A stretch of 64,000 nt of DNA from an uncultured Roseburia sp. GTDB lineage: Bacteria > Bacillota > Clostridia > Lachnospirales > Lachnospiraceae. Of the stretch, positions 28,486 through 36,138 are shown in pieces. The position numbers and the translations under genes were made by a program. The notes beneath the pieces are model-generated. The model did no database searches. It saw only the letters and a program-made list of their open reading frames with translations, and was not told the DNA's origin. The stretch's first letter is position 1. The number at the start of each line of letters is the position of its first letter. The stretch lies in NCBI GenBank assembly GCA_900542495.1, contig UQNW01000015.1, forward strand, positions 16,516 to 80,515, given 5' to 3'.

Positions 28486-29172
28486 TTACAATGATCCAAG
28501 GTAAGTTTCAATGCCAGAGTAAATGGCATTTACTAATTTATCCTGATATTCGTCCTGCAAGAGCAGCTCAGCTTCGGCAGGATTACTTAAAAACCCACAT
28601 TCTACGATAACCGTAGGTGTGGGTGTTTTTTTCAGGAGATAATAGCTTTCATTTGCTTTGGCTTCGCGGTGATTATCAGGATCAACCTGTTTGATCAGCG
28701 CGGACTGGAGAGTTTCTGCAAGTTTTTTTCCGGTTTCAGACTGACCATAGTAAAATACCTGTGCTCCCTGAATTTCCGGGGAAGTGTAACTGTTCTGATG
28801 AATACTTACGGTAAAGAGTGCATCAGAATCTTCGATAATCTTACAGCGAGTCTGCATGTCTTCGGCTTTTTTGTTGGTTGCACCGTCAGAATATAACCCT
28901 TGGTCGGTGTCGCGTGTCATGACCACCTTTATGTTATTCTGCTCTAAAAGTTTTTGGAGTTTTAAGGCAATCTGAAGGTTGATATCTTTTTCTAAAGCGT
29001 CATTGATTCCAATTTTTCCGGGGTCATCCCCACCATGACCGGCATCGACAACAATACACAAAGGCGCAGATCCTGCACGTTCACTTTGGACGAAAACAGC
29101 GCTTTTGCGTGCAAGGACAAAGGCACAGAGGAGGATGCACAGTCCCATAAGCAATTCTATCTTTTTTTTCAT
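28486..29172 (-). CDS. cwlD: N-acetylmuramoyl-L-alanine amidase (CwlD-like)
   Basis: Zinc amidase (Amidase_3) of 228 residues cleaving the stem peptide from muramic acid. A membrane anchor or signal occupies residues 5-22. Zinc ligands and catalytic residues appear as VVDAGHGGDDPG (H46), a Glu in ALEKD, SIHQNS and the catalytic VECGFLSN. Length and layout match CwlD, which prepares cortex peptidoglycan in spores, although I cannot show sporulation. The start codon directly follows the U-tract of a terminator hairpin, so its ribosome site would be GTGGGA in that hairpin. Confidence 0.88.
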   Translation of the reverse strand: MKKKIELLMGLCILLCAFVLARKSAVFVQSERAGSAPLCIVVDAGHGGDDPGKIGINDALEKDINLQIALKLQKLLEQNNIKVVMTRDTDQGLYSDGATNKKAEDMQTRCKIIEDSDALFTVSIHQNSYTSPEIQGAQVFYYGQSETGKKLAETLQSALIKQVDPDNHREAKANESYYLLKKTPTPTVIVECGFLSNPAEAELLLQDEYQDKLVNAIYSGIETYLGSL

Positions 29173-29220
29173 AAAAAAATCCCACAGTTTGTTTGTATAT
29201 AGTATTCACAAACTGTGGGA
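29173..29220 (-). terminator. Terminator abutting the amidase start codon
   Basis: A 12-bp perfect stem (29180-29191 with 29209-29220) with a 17-base loop is followed on the minus strand by seven T and then directly by the ATG of the amidase. It ends transcription from the GH18 gene, or acts as an attenuator for the amidase. Confidence 0.75.
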
Positions 29221-29295
29221 GATATGAATGATCATATTTTAATTATATGGTTATGCATGAATATTTCATGTTGCAGTTTCAAAAATATTGAAAAT

Positions 29296-31032
29296 TTAGT
29301 TAATATACTTAATGATCGTATCCCAGATAGAGGAATCTTCCATACCAAGCTTCCAGAAAGAACCACCGGCGAGATTGTAAGTATCCATAACGGTAAGCTT
29401 TTTCTCTAAAGAAGTGGCATCCTCAATCCAGATTTTGTAATTGACACCGCCATTCTGATATTCAACATAATTCTGTCCGATGTCGTCTAACCATACAGGC
29501 TGTGCTCCGTTTGCACTGATGAGCTTCTGTACTTCTGTCATATTCGTTGCATAGGAGGACAATGTATAGTCAACTGCTACGTCCGTCTCATCGGTTGCGG
29601 TTGAATCGGATTCAATTGGTGTTTCAGACCAGACTCTTGTATAAAATGGCATACCGAGGATTACCTGATCTGCCGGAACTTCCTTTAAAGTATTTTCTAC
29701 ACCGTCGGTTACAAAACCGATGGAAGCGACAGAGCCAGCCTCTGTGGAACCAGCGTAATGTTCGTCATAAGCCATGATCACAACATAGTCGGCAAAGAGA
29801 GCCTGTTCTGCACGGTTGTAAAATGCAGTGTAATCACTTGGAACATAATTGTCGACGGAGAGCACAATGCCGTTGTTTGCGCATTTTAATGATAATTCAC
29901 GGATAAACTGGATGTAGGAATTACCAACTGCCTCTGCGTTCAATGCCTCGAAGTCAACATTAATACCGTCCAAATTGTACTGGATGGCAGCAGAGATAAT
30001 ATTATTTGTCAGATTATCTCGCGAAGAAGTATGGGAAAGAACTTCTGCGGTATTGACACTGTCGTTTTCCAGATTGCTGATCAGTGCCCAGACTTCAATT
30101 CCGTTCTGGTGACAGTAATCAACATAAGTGGAGCTTGCCAAAGAAGCAATGTTGCCGTTGTTGTCATTTAAGTAAAACCAGGTTGGAGAGAGAACATTGA
30201 TTCCCTTTGCTTTCTGTAATATGGAAGCAAGGTTATCATTGGCTGACTGGTTCGTAACCTGGTGCCATGCCATATTGATCCGGTAATCTTTGGTGATATG
30301 AGAAAATTCTTCTGCCACATAATCACTGGAAAGTGTTGTTGTGGAACTTGCACCAAGCTTGTTGGATTTGATATATCCGATGTAACCGTCTGCGGTTGCA
30401 ACTTTTGTCCAGGTATCGCCAGGTTCTAAGACGGTTAACTGGGTATTTTTGTCAGCTTCGGTAAGAATCGGACTCTTGATGCCACCCTGGTAACGGATCT
30501 CTGTTTTCTGCTTTGCAGAAGCGGTTGTATAATCACCCCATGCATTTGTCAGGACAACGCGGTTTGGATCTTCATAATAGGAATACTGGAAATCCGAGTA
30601 TTGTTTGACAAAGTCAATTGCGATATAGGCAGTTGACGCATCTGCTTTTACAATGGTTTTGCCAAAGGACTGCGTGTCTTTGTTTACCGTGTAATCAGAA
30701 CTCTCTGCATTGACGGAAATTAAGTCGTTTGCAGTTGTGTAACGGAGAATATTTTCGCTGGAATCCCAATAGAAACGCGCATTGAGATAGCTGCGAACCG
30801 TTTCATAGCTTAAATAAATGTCTCCGTTGACGAGCTTTCCTTTCATATCAAGGACCTCATTGTTGCAGATTAAGGCAACATCCGTATCGGAAGACAGTCC
30901 ATAATATTCGGATAAATCTTCATGCTCTTTGGAAGGCGTGTATTTTTCGATGATATTTCCTAATACCATAAATAAAACAACTACAATAATAAGCGCGATA
31001 GCCGCAATGATCGGTATAATCTTTTTCTTCAT
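29296..31032 (-). CDS. GH18 glycosyl hydrolase with SH3 domain
   Basis: Exported or membrane-anchored protein of 578 residues. An N-terminal membrane segment (residues 5-27) is followed by a copper-amine-oxidase-N-like stalk region (about 45-165) and an SH3-type wall-binding domain (about 175-230). The GH18 barrel comes last with the active-site motif LDGINVDFEAL; its acid residue is E362. Asn replaces the middle Asp of DGxDxDxE, as in the YaaH/SleL peptidoglycan glucosaminidase group, so cell-wall cleavage is more likely than chitin. The ribosome site is AAAGGAAC. Confidence 0.88.
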   Translation of the reverse strand: MKKKIIPIIAAIALIIVVVLFMVLGNIIEKYTPSKEHEDLSEYYGLSSDTDVALICNNEVLDMKGKLVNGDIYLSYETVRSYLNARFYWDSSENILRYTTANDLISVNAESSDYTVNKDTQSFGKTIVKADASTAYIAIDFVKQYSDFQYSYYEDPNRVVLTNAWGDYTTASAKQKTEIRYQGGIKSPILTEADKNTQLTVLEPGDTWTKVATADGYIGYIKSNKLGASSTTTLSSDYVAEEFSHITKDYRINMAWHQVTNQSANDNLASILQKAKGINVLSPTWFYLNDNNGNIASLASSTYVDYCHQNGIEVWALISNLENDSVNTAEVLSHTSSRDNLTNNIISAAIQYNLDGINVDFEALNAEAVGNSYIQFIRELSLKCANNGIVLSVDNYVPSDYTAFYNRAEQALFADYVVIMAYDEHYAGSTEAGSVASIGFVTDGVENTLKEVPADQVILGMPFYTRVWSETPIESDSTATDETDVAVDYTLSSYATNMTEVQKLISANGAQPVWLDDIGQNYVEYQNGGVNYKIWIEDATSLEKKLTVMDTYNLAGGSFWKLGMEDSSIWDTIIKYIN

Positions 31033-31146
31033 AAAGTTCCTTTCTTTCGTTCATTGGATTTACAGAGACAATTGTAGCATATTGGCAGTTAAAATCATAG
31101 TAGCAGAATTCTTAAATTATGATATGGCTTTCCGGAAGAAGCACCG

Positions 31147-31182
31147 AAAAGCCGCAGTTTTCTGCGGCTTTTCACTCTTTTT
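31147..31182. terminator. Hairpin terminator, probably bidirectional
   Basis: AAAAGCCGCAG and CTGCGGCTTTT form an 11-bp stem with a four-base TTTT loop, flanked by A on one side and CACTCTTTTTT on the other. It lies between the GH18 gene and the end of the kinase operon, both read leftward. The 288-base gap shows no gene. Confidence 0.6.
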
Positions 31183-31320
31183 TATCTTTGCGTTTTTTGA
31201 CATCTGGAATGTCAGGTATTGAGGGTACTTTAAACATCCGCTGCTATTATGCAAAAAACAAATAACCAATTTTAAAATGTAACGATAGAGCCTGTTAACC
31301 AAACAACAGGAGTTGAATAA

Positions 31321-31524
31321 TCATTCTGGTAATTTATCAAAGTGTACTTCTTTCAGCCTCCCTTCCTCAAATACATAATCCCTCATGTAAGGGGTGTCTT
31401 CGTGTATGGATAATTCATTAGATACGTTGAGAGAATCACTGGGTGCTCCCTCAAGCCAGATTGTCACACCTCTGTTTTCTAAGGCGGACAGTTCCATATA
31501 GAGTTTTTCTGTTTTTTCCACCAT
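31321..31524 (-). CDS. Small hypothetical protein, last gene of kinase operon
   Basis: Acidic protein of 67 residues (starts MVEKTEKLYMELSALENRG) without membrane segments or recognised motifs. ATG at 31524 has GAGAGGA upstream; a longer frame reaching 31653 has no ribosome site and overlaps the SAF gene. It lies 52 bases after the SAF-domain gene. I do not recognise the family. Its final position in the operon suggests an accessory role in the same process. Confidence 0.6.
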   Translation of the reverse strand: MVEKTEKLYMELSALENRGVTIWLEGAPSDSLNVSNELSIHEDTPYMRDYVFEEGRLKEVHFDKLPE

Positions 31525-31576
31525 AAGGCGTTCCTCTCTTAAGTTATAGTCCAGACCAAAAGGAAACCGCATAGGG

Positions 31577-32473
31577 TTACATTTGTGATATATTATTATC
31601 CTGTGGCTGCAATTCTTCGGTGGAATCTGACAGCGTGTCCGGTTCCGCTTCAATGGAATTGCTCATTTCCTTTTGGATAAACAATTGCAGATGGTTCTCT
31701 AATACAGAACGTTTTTCCTGTTCCTTTTTTACAGTAAAAAGCGAAACAATATTAGGGTCCCATTGCATTAAGGCAAATACCTGTGGATTTACCGGGTAGG
31801 TTGTCTCAGCAGCATTTTCAAAGTCTGCCTGGTAAATAACGGCGTACAGATAGGTACCTTCAAACAAATTTCGATCAACACGGGCACTTGACAGCCGGAG
31901 AAGATCCTCCTCGGAAAGATTTAAGGCAATGCCGTCTGCGGTGCTTTCCTCGTCTTCTATTAATAAGGAAAGAACACATTGGCGTTCAAGCACAATATAA
32001 TCTTCACCGGTAGGGAAAGAGATACGCACGTCGATCAGATCGTTTTTATGTATGGATTCCGGTAACCGGATATCGGATAATTCCAGATAACGGTTACGAT
32101 TGGTGAGTGTTTCATCCTGATAAAAAAGGTCTGCCGTGATAAGCTGTCCTTTCCGCAATGCGGTCTTGGCATATTGACCAATCAGATTTTTGCTGTCGGA
32201 AGCATAGATGACCGACTGGCTGCGTGGGAGTTTTACAGTGCATGACGTCAGGTGCTCCGGTGTCAGTGCTTCGCCCGCAGGCAGAGCTTTTGACAGAAGG
32301 TATACGGTTGTGTCTGCGTATGCGTCCTGTTCTGCCTCGTATGCCGAAACTGTCTGTCTCAATGTATTACAATTGTAATATTGTATCAGAAGCAGGATTG
32401 ACAGAGGTATCCCCGCAATGCAGATGCTGATCAAAAATGTGATTAAAATTGTTTTTTTACGATTGTGTAAAAT
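31577..32473 (-). CDS. SAF-domain (CpaB/RcpC-like) protein, ATT start
   Basis: Membrane-anchored protein of 298 residues with a SAF domain (about residues 55-125: LPAGEALTPEHL, ALRKGQLITADLF), the type seen in CpaB/RcpC of Tad pilus systems. AGGAGG sits seven bases before an ATT at 32473, giving an N-terminus LHNRKKTILITFLISI that makes an ideal positively charged cytoplasmic tail and membrane anchor. The first standard codon is TTG at 32434, which would cut into that anchor. The ribosome site overlaps the previous stop. I favour ATT initiation; this is inference. Confidence 0.72.
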   Translation of the reverse strand: MLHNRKKTILITFLISICIAGIPLSILLLIQYYNCNTLRQTVSAYEAEQDAYADTTVYLLSKALPAGEALTPEHLTSCTVKLPRSQSVIYASDSKNLIGQYAKTALRKGQLITADLFYQDETLTNRNRYLELSDIRLPESIHKNDLIDVRISFPTGEDYIVLERQCVLSLLIEDEESTADGIALNLSEEDLLRLSSARVDRNLFEGTYLYAVIYQADFENAAETTYPVNPQVFALMQWDPNIVSLFTVKKEQEKRSVLENHLQLFIQKEMSNSIEAEPDTLSDSTEELQPQDNNISQM

Positions 32474-32484
32474 AAGAATGCCTC

Positions 32485-33102
32485 CTAAAGCAGTTCCTGT
32501 AAAAAAGGGAACTGTTCTTTTTCGATATGAAACGGGTTTTGGATGAAAGGGATCTGCGTCATGGGAAGATGAAATTTTTTTTGGAAATTGTGTATATCGT
32601 TTTTATCCCCGAACAATACTAAATAGTAAAAGTCTTCTCCAGATCTCTGGTTAAAAAAAGTTGATTGAATAAATTTCTGGTAAAATGGTTCTTTCCATGG
32701 CGCAAGACTTCCTATGACAATTTTCCGGTCGCATCGTAAGAACTCACCAAGATTCTGCTCGCTTAACACACCAAAATCATACAGCAGATAACAGTAGCCT
32801 TGATTTACGATTTGCGGAATCTCCCCAATGGATACCGCAGGGTAATAATCAACATCATAAATGGTAAACATGTTATGAGGGCTTTCTTTTTTCAAAAAAG
32901 GTATGTCGATGGCAGCAGCTTTGGATAAATATTCAAATGCAGAAGTCTGGTTTAATTCCAGACAGGCGGTGGAACAGCGCAGCTTGGAGGCACAGTAGTT
33001 TGAGAGCGCCAGAGTAAGATGCGTGACACCACAGCCGGGACTGCATCCGCAGATGCCGATGGAATAATGTTTTAAGTGTGTCTTTTTTTGAAATTTAAAA
33101 AT
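32485..33102 (-). CDS. CpaE/MinD-like P-loop protein, non-standard start
   Basis: Predicted ATPase-like protein of about 205 residues. Its P-loop variant GCSPGCGVTH is at residues 19-28, followed by helix and strand elements (LTLALSNYCASKL) like the C-terminal domain of the neighbouring kinase (GCKPGIGTTH). No ATG, GTG or TTG exists in frame before or within the P-loop; the first is TTG at 32895, which would remove it. AAAGGGG lies nine bases before an in-frame ATT at 33102, inside the upstream gene. Alternatively, a -1 shift at seven A (33083-33089) near the kinase stop would fuse the two. Start not proved. Confidence 0.65.
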   Translation of the reverse strand: MFKFQKKTHLKHYSIGICGCSPGCGVTHLTLALSNYCASKLRCSTACLELNQTSAFEYLSKAAAIDIPFLKKESPHNMFTIYDVDYYPAVSIGEIPQIVNQGYCYLLYDFGVLSEQNLGEFLRCDRKIVIGSLAPWKEPFYQKFIQSTFFNQRSGEDFYYLVLFGDKNDIHNFQKKFHLPMTQIPFIQNPFHIEKEQFPFLQELL

Positions 33103-34400
33103 TTCTTTTTACCCCTTTCTAAAGATAATACCTGAAAGAATAATTCTGTTTTGGTTTCGGTACAGATAAAAGCGTCCTCGTCAAAAGGAAAGCAATATAT
33201 TCTGCACCCAAGTCTGGCAGCAAGTTTTTTTGCCGCAGATTTGTTATTGTAGTTACAGATGAATGCAGTATTTTTGTGACAAGATAAACTGGCTCCGATG
33301 GAGAGTGCCTGCGCAAGATCCCACGGACTGCCACTTAGGATAAGAAGATTAAGATTCTCTGGGTCTAATTCTATTATATCCTTATGATATACTCCAAAGT
33401 CTTCCACATAAATGGAGTCGCCGGGATCGGGAAGACAGACTCCCTGACCATAATCCGGAATACCGCGAAAATAGCTGCAATAACAGATACCATGCTGTTC
33501 CTTGACCGACGGATTTTCAGCCAACAGGGAACGCAGATGATCGTTATGGCTGCGTTCTATGTATGTAGCCGGATAGCCGCCATGGTTTAGGGTGCTGGTA
33601 AGAGCTATGGCAATATGTGTTGTGCCAATGCCAGGCTTGCATCCAAAAACAGAGATTCTTTTTATTTTGAGATGGGAAACAGAAGGATACGCTGTTACTT
33701 GATTCTGTTCAAGAGCCTCTTTAAAAAGACGGACCGTTTCATATCTGTCCGCTGCACGAGGTGCAGTAGCTTTTTGAATTATTGCCTGAAAACTATCGGA
33801 ACATTTTTGCCCGGTGTAACTGCTCAGATATTGCAGGACTTTCCCGAGTCCGTAAACATCTGCGGAAGGCGTGACAGGAAGTCCCTGTAGTGCTTCCGGT
33901 GCAGCAAAATCCGTTGTTCCATAAATTTGGTAATTTTTTCCAGAACCGGTAAAAAAAGATGCAATTCCAAAGTCGATTAATTTTATCTGATCTCCGCATA
34001 CTATAATATGCTCTGGTTTTAGATCCTGATATAGGATTGGATATGGCATTAAATGATGCAGATAATCTAAAATATCACAAAGCTGGATGCCAAATTTTAT
34101 TAAAAGTTCATGGGAAATTGTCTGATCTGACACAAAAGTGTCAATGGATTGTCCCTGGATAAATTCCTCAATGATATAAAAGAAATGTTCATCTTCTTCA
34201 ATATCGTAAATAATGGGGATTCCAGGATGGTTAAGATTCTTCAGAAGTGTGGCTTCCGAAGAAGGTGAAGATACCAGAGAAGTGTCTTTGGGGATACACT
34301 TGATTGCCCGGTATACGTTCAGTTTGATATGTTCGGCAAGATAGACCGTGCTGCTGTTTCCGGTTCCAAGAGTAGATAGAACCCGGTACTTGCCAAACAA
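33072..34400 (-). CDS. Ser/Thr kinase fused to P-loop domain
   Basis: Hanks-type kinase domain (residues 1-230) fused to a CpaE/MinD-like P-loop domain, 442 residues from TTG 34400. Kinase landmarks are the Gly loop LGTGNSSTVY, K34 (RAIKC), DFG 143-145 and APE (FAAPEA). The catalytic loop reads YQDLKPEH (124-131) instead of HRDLKPEN, so the Arg and the metal-binding Asn are replaced. The P-loop is GCKPGIGTTH (253-262). TTG is 24 bases from AAAGGAG, an unlikely spacing; nothing standard lies nearer (only GTT at 34415). First gene of the minus-strand Tad operon. Confidence 0.82.
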   Translation of the reverse strand: MFGKYRVLSTLGTGNSSTVYLAEHIKLNVYRAIKCIPKDTSLVSSPSSEATLLKNLNHPGIPIIYDIEEDEHFFYIIEEFIQGQSIDTFVSDQTISHELLIKFGIQLCDILDYLHHLMPYPILYQDLKPEHIIVCGDQIKLIDFGIASFFTGSGKNYQIYGTTDFAAPEALQGLPVTPSADVYGLGKVLQYLSSYTGQKCSDSFQAIIQKATAPRAADRYETVRLFKEALEQNQVTAYPSVSHLKIKRISVFGCKPGIGTTHIAIALTSTLNHGGYPATYIERSHNDHLRSLLAENPSVKEQHGICYCSYFRGIPDYGQGVCLPDPGDSIYVEDFGVYHKDIIELDPENLNLLILSGSPWDLAQALSIGASLSCHKNTAFICNYNNKSAAKKLAARLGCRIYCFPFDEDAFICTETKTELFFQVLSLERGKKKFLNFKKRHT

Positions 34401-34464
34401 GGTTGTTGGTTTAACGAAAGATCGCTCCTTTCAAAGCGTATCCGTTTCGCATCTCATGCATACC

Positions 34465-34493
34465 TTTATAACATGAACAAAATTGTTTTGCAA
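34465..34493 (-). promoter_or_regulatory. Sigma-A promoter for kinase operon
   Basis: On the minus strand TTGCAA (34493-34488), a 17-bp spacer and TATAAA (34470-34465). It starts the kinase, P-loop, SAF and 67-residue operon. Confidence 0.68.
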
Positions 34494-34585
34494 CTACTTT
34501 TTATAACTTTGGTAAATTTTCACAAAATTTTGTGCGCATAAAGGAATTGAAGATGAGTTTAGAAATATTTAATAAAATGGTATAC

Positions 34586-34614
34586 TTTACATCAATAGGG
34601 CATTTGATTATAAT
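34586..34614 (+). promoter_or_regulatory. Sigma-A promoter for mecA
   Basis: TTTACA (34586-34591), 17-bp spacer and TATAAT (34609-34614). Initiation near 34621 excludes the ATG at 34617 as a start codon and supports ATG 34659. Confidence 0.7.
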
Positions 34615-34658
34615 AGATGTACAGTTTACAAGGTTTTCCGGATGAAGGAAGTGATAAT

Positions 34659-35441
34659 ATGAAAATTGAAAAAGTGAATGAGAATCAGATTCGTTGCACT
34701 TTGACCAGAGAAGATCTGGCAGAACGTCAGATTAAACTCAGTGAACTCGCATACGGGACCGAAAAGGCGAAGATGCTGTTTCGAGATATGATGCAGCAGG
34801 CTGCCTATGAATTTGGATTTGAAGCAGATGATATACCGCTGATGATTGAGGCGATTCCGCTTTCCGCGGACACAATTATTCTGGTGATTACGAAGGTAGA
34901 ATATCCGGAGGAACTTGACACAAGGTTTTCCAGATTTTCAGACCCTGATCCGGAACATTTGTATGAAGATGCCATGTCAGGCAGTATTCAGAATGCAGCG
35001 GCAGCAGGCGCTGATGATATATTAGGACTATTCCGAAAGATTCAGGAAGAGCATAAGAAAGCAGCCGAGAAGCCGGAAGGTGATACCCAGACGGCAGAGG
35101 ACGGCGATAAAACAGCGAAGGAAGAAACTCCGGTAAACGTACTTGTAGACATTACAAAGCTGTTTGTATTTAAGAATCTTGCAGAAGTGACGAGACTTGC
35201 GCATATATTGAAGGGCTTTTATGCTGGAACCAATGATCTTTACAAGAACACTGCAGCCAACAGATATTATCTTCTGGTAAGCAAGAGCAATCAGTCGCCG
35301 GAGACTTTTAACAAGGTCTGCAATATTTTATCAGAGTATGCAGTGCAGCAGGCTTACACGCCGGCAACAGGAGCATTTTTCAGGGAGCATTATCATGCGA
35401 TCCTGCAGGGAAACGCTCTCCAGACTCTGGCAGAATTATAA
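34659..35441 (+). CDS. mecA: Adaptor protein MecA
   Basis: Adaptor that presents substrates to the ClpC-ClpP protease, 260 residues. The N-terminus MKIEKVNENQIRCTLTREDL and the acidic linker near residues 120-160 are typical, followed by the C-terminal ClpC-binding domain (LVDITKLFVFKNLAEVTRLA, then LLVSKSNQSPETFNKVCNIL). ATG 34659 is chosen because the promoter places the transcript start after the earlier in-frame ATG. It diverges from the kinase operon. Confidence 0.88.
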   Translation: MKIEKVNENQIRCTLTREDLAERQIKLSELAYGTEKAKMLFRDMMQQAAYEFGFEADDIPLMIEAIPLSADTIILVITKVEYPEELDTRFSRFSDPDPEHLYEDAMSGSIQNAAAAGADDILGLFRKIQEEHKKAAEKPEGDTQTAEDGDKTAKEETPVNVLVDITKLFVFKNLAEVTRLAHILKGFYAGTNDLYKNTAANRYYLLVSKSNQSPETFNKVCNILSEYAVQQAYTPATGAFFREHYHAILQGNALQTLAEL

Positions 35442-35467
35442 ACGAATCAACCGCCTTCGGGCAAAAA

Positions 35468-35512
35468 GAAAAGGGGCTGTCACATTAAGTAATTAGTGCA
35501 CAGCTCCTTTTT
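35468..35512. terminator. Bidirectional terminator, mecA / DUF1858 gene
   Basis: AAAAGGGGCTGT pairs with ACAGCTCCTTTTT with one wobble. A runs and T runs flank it on both sides, suiting the convergent genes. Confidence 0.65.
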
Positions 35513-35556
35513 CGTAAATTCACAGCCATTTGCAGCGAATTTAAATCTGCCTGAAA

Positions 35557-35766
35557 TTAAGCGAGGTCTTTTGCTAAGAAATCGTTGATCTCATTTACTA
35601 AAGCATCCGGATCAATTCCATGTACCATAGCTGCCTCTTCGATTGTTTCCATCTGGGAAGATGGGCATCCGAGACAATGCATACCAATATTTAAAAGAAT
35701 TGGTGCAATATTCTGGTCAATCTGAAGTAATTCACCAATCATGGTTGTTTTATTAACCTGAGCCAT
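35557..35766 (-). CDS. DUF1858 domain protein
   Basis: Small protein of 69 residues whose whole length is a DUF1858 helical domain (hybrid-cluster-associated redox type), with a CxxC motif in MHCLGCPSS. Start at 35766 follows AAGGAGGAT. Longer upstream frames lack a site. Members of this family are found in anaerobes beside redox enzymes; here it stands alone between mecA and flagellin. Function unknown. Confidence 0.85.
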   Translation of the reverse strand: MAQVNKTTMIGELLQIDQNIAPILLNIGMHCLGCPSSQMETIEEAAMVHGIDPDALVNEINDFLAKDLA

Positions 35767-35989
35767 TCTGATATCCTCCTTGTATCTTTTTGTGAAAAAG
35801 TGATAAAACTTTCTCGGTGTATTCCCACATACGGAAAAAGTAATTTGCCGTATTAGTGTGTCCAATAACGAGGTAATTATAATACGAATTGTGTGGGAAA
35901 GCAAGAGACTGTGCAGTACAGATTCACATATTTCATTTACAGAGGGCAGGAAAAAGAGCTGGAAGTCATGAATTTTTACACTTTTTTTC

Positions 35990-36017
35990 TAAGGGAAAAA
36001 GAGGATTTTGACGATAT
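35990..36017 (+). promoter_or_regulatory. Sigma-D promoter for flagellin
   Basis: TAAG (35990-35993), 16-bp spacer and GACGATAT (36010-36017) fit the flagellar sigma factor consensus (GCCGATAA). The leader is about 115 bases. Confidence 0.68.
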
Positions 36018-36054
36018 ATGAAACAGATGAGTTGACAGGGACGGTCAAATCAGG

Positions 36055-36068
36055 CTGCAAGGATGCAG
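36055..36068 (+). promoter_or_regulatory. CsrA-type hairpin in flagellin leader
   Basis: CTGCA-AGGA-TGCAG is a five-bp hairpin exposing GGA in a four-base loop, the canonical CsrA site geometry. A second match, AAGGA (36129-36133), overlaps the ribosome site. A pair of such sites is how CsrA represses hag in Bacillus subtilis. Confidence 0.6.
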
Positions 36069-36092
36069 AAAAAGTTTTTCATGATATTCAGA

Positions 36093-36109
36093 TTGATAAA
36101 ATTTATCAA
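36093..36109 (+). repeat. Perfect 17-bp palindrome in flagellin leader
   Basis: TTGATAAAATTTATCAA, 22 bases before the ribosome site. It can be an operator or an RNA hairpin stabilising the message. Confidence 0.5.
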
Positions 36110-36138
36110 AAACAGGTGAAAAACAAAAAAGGAGAAAT

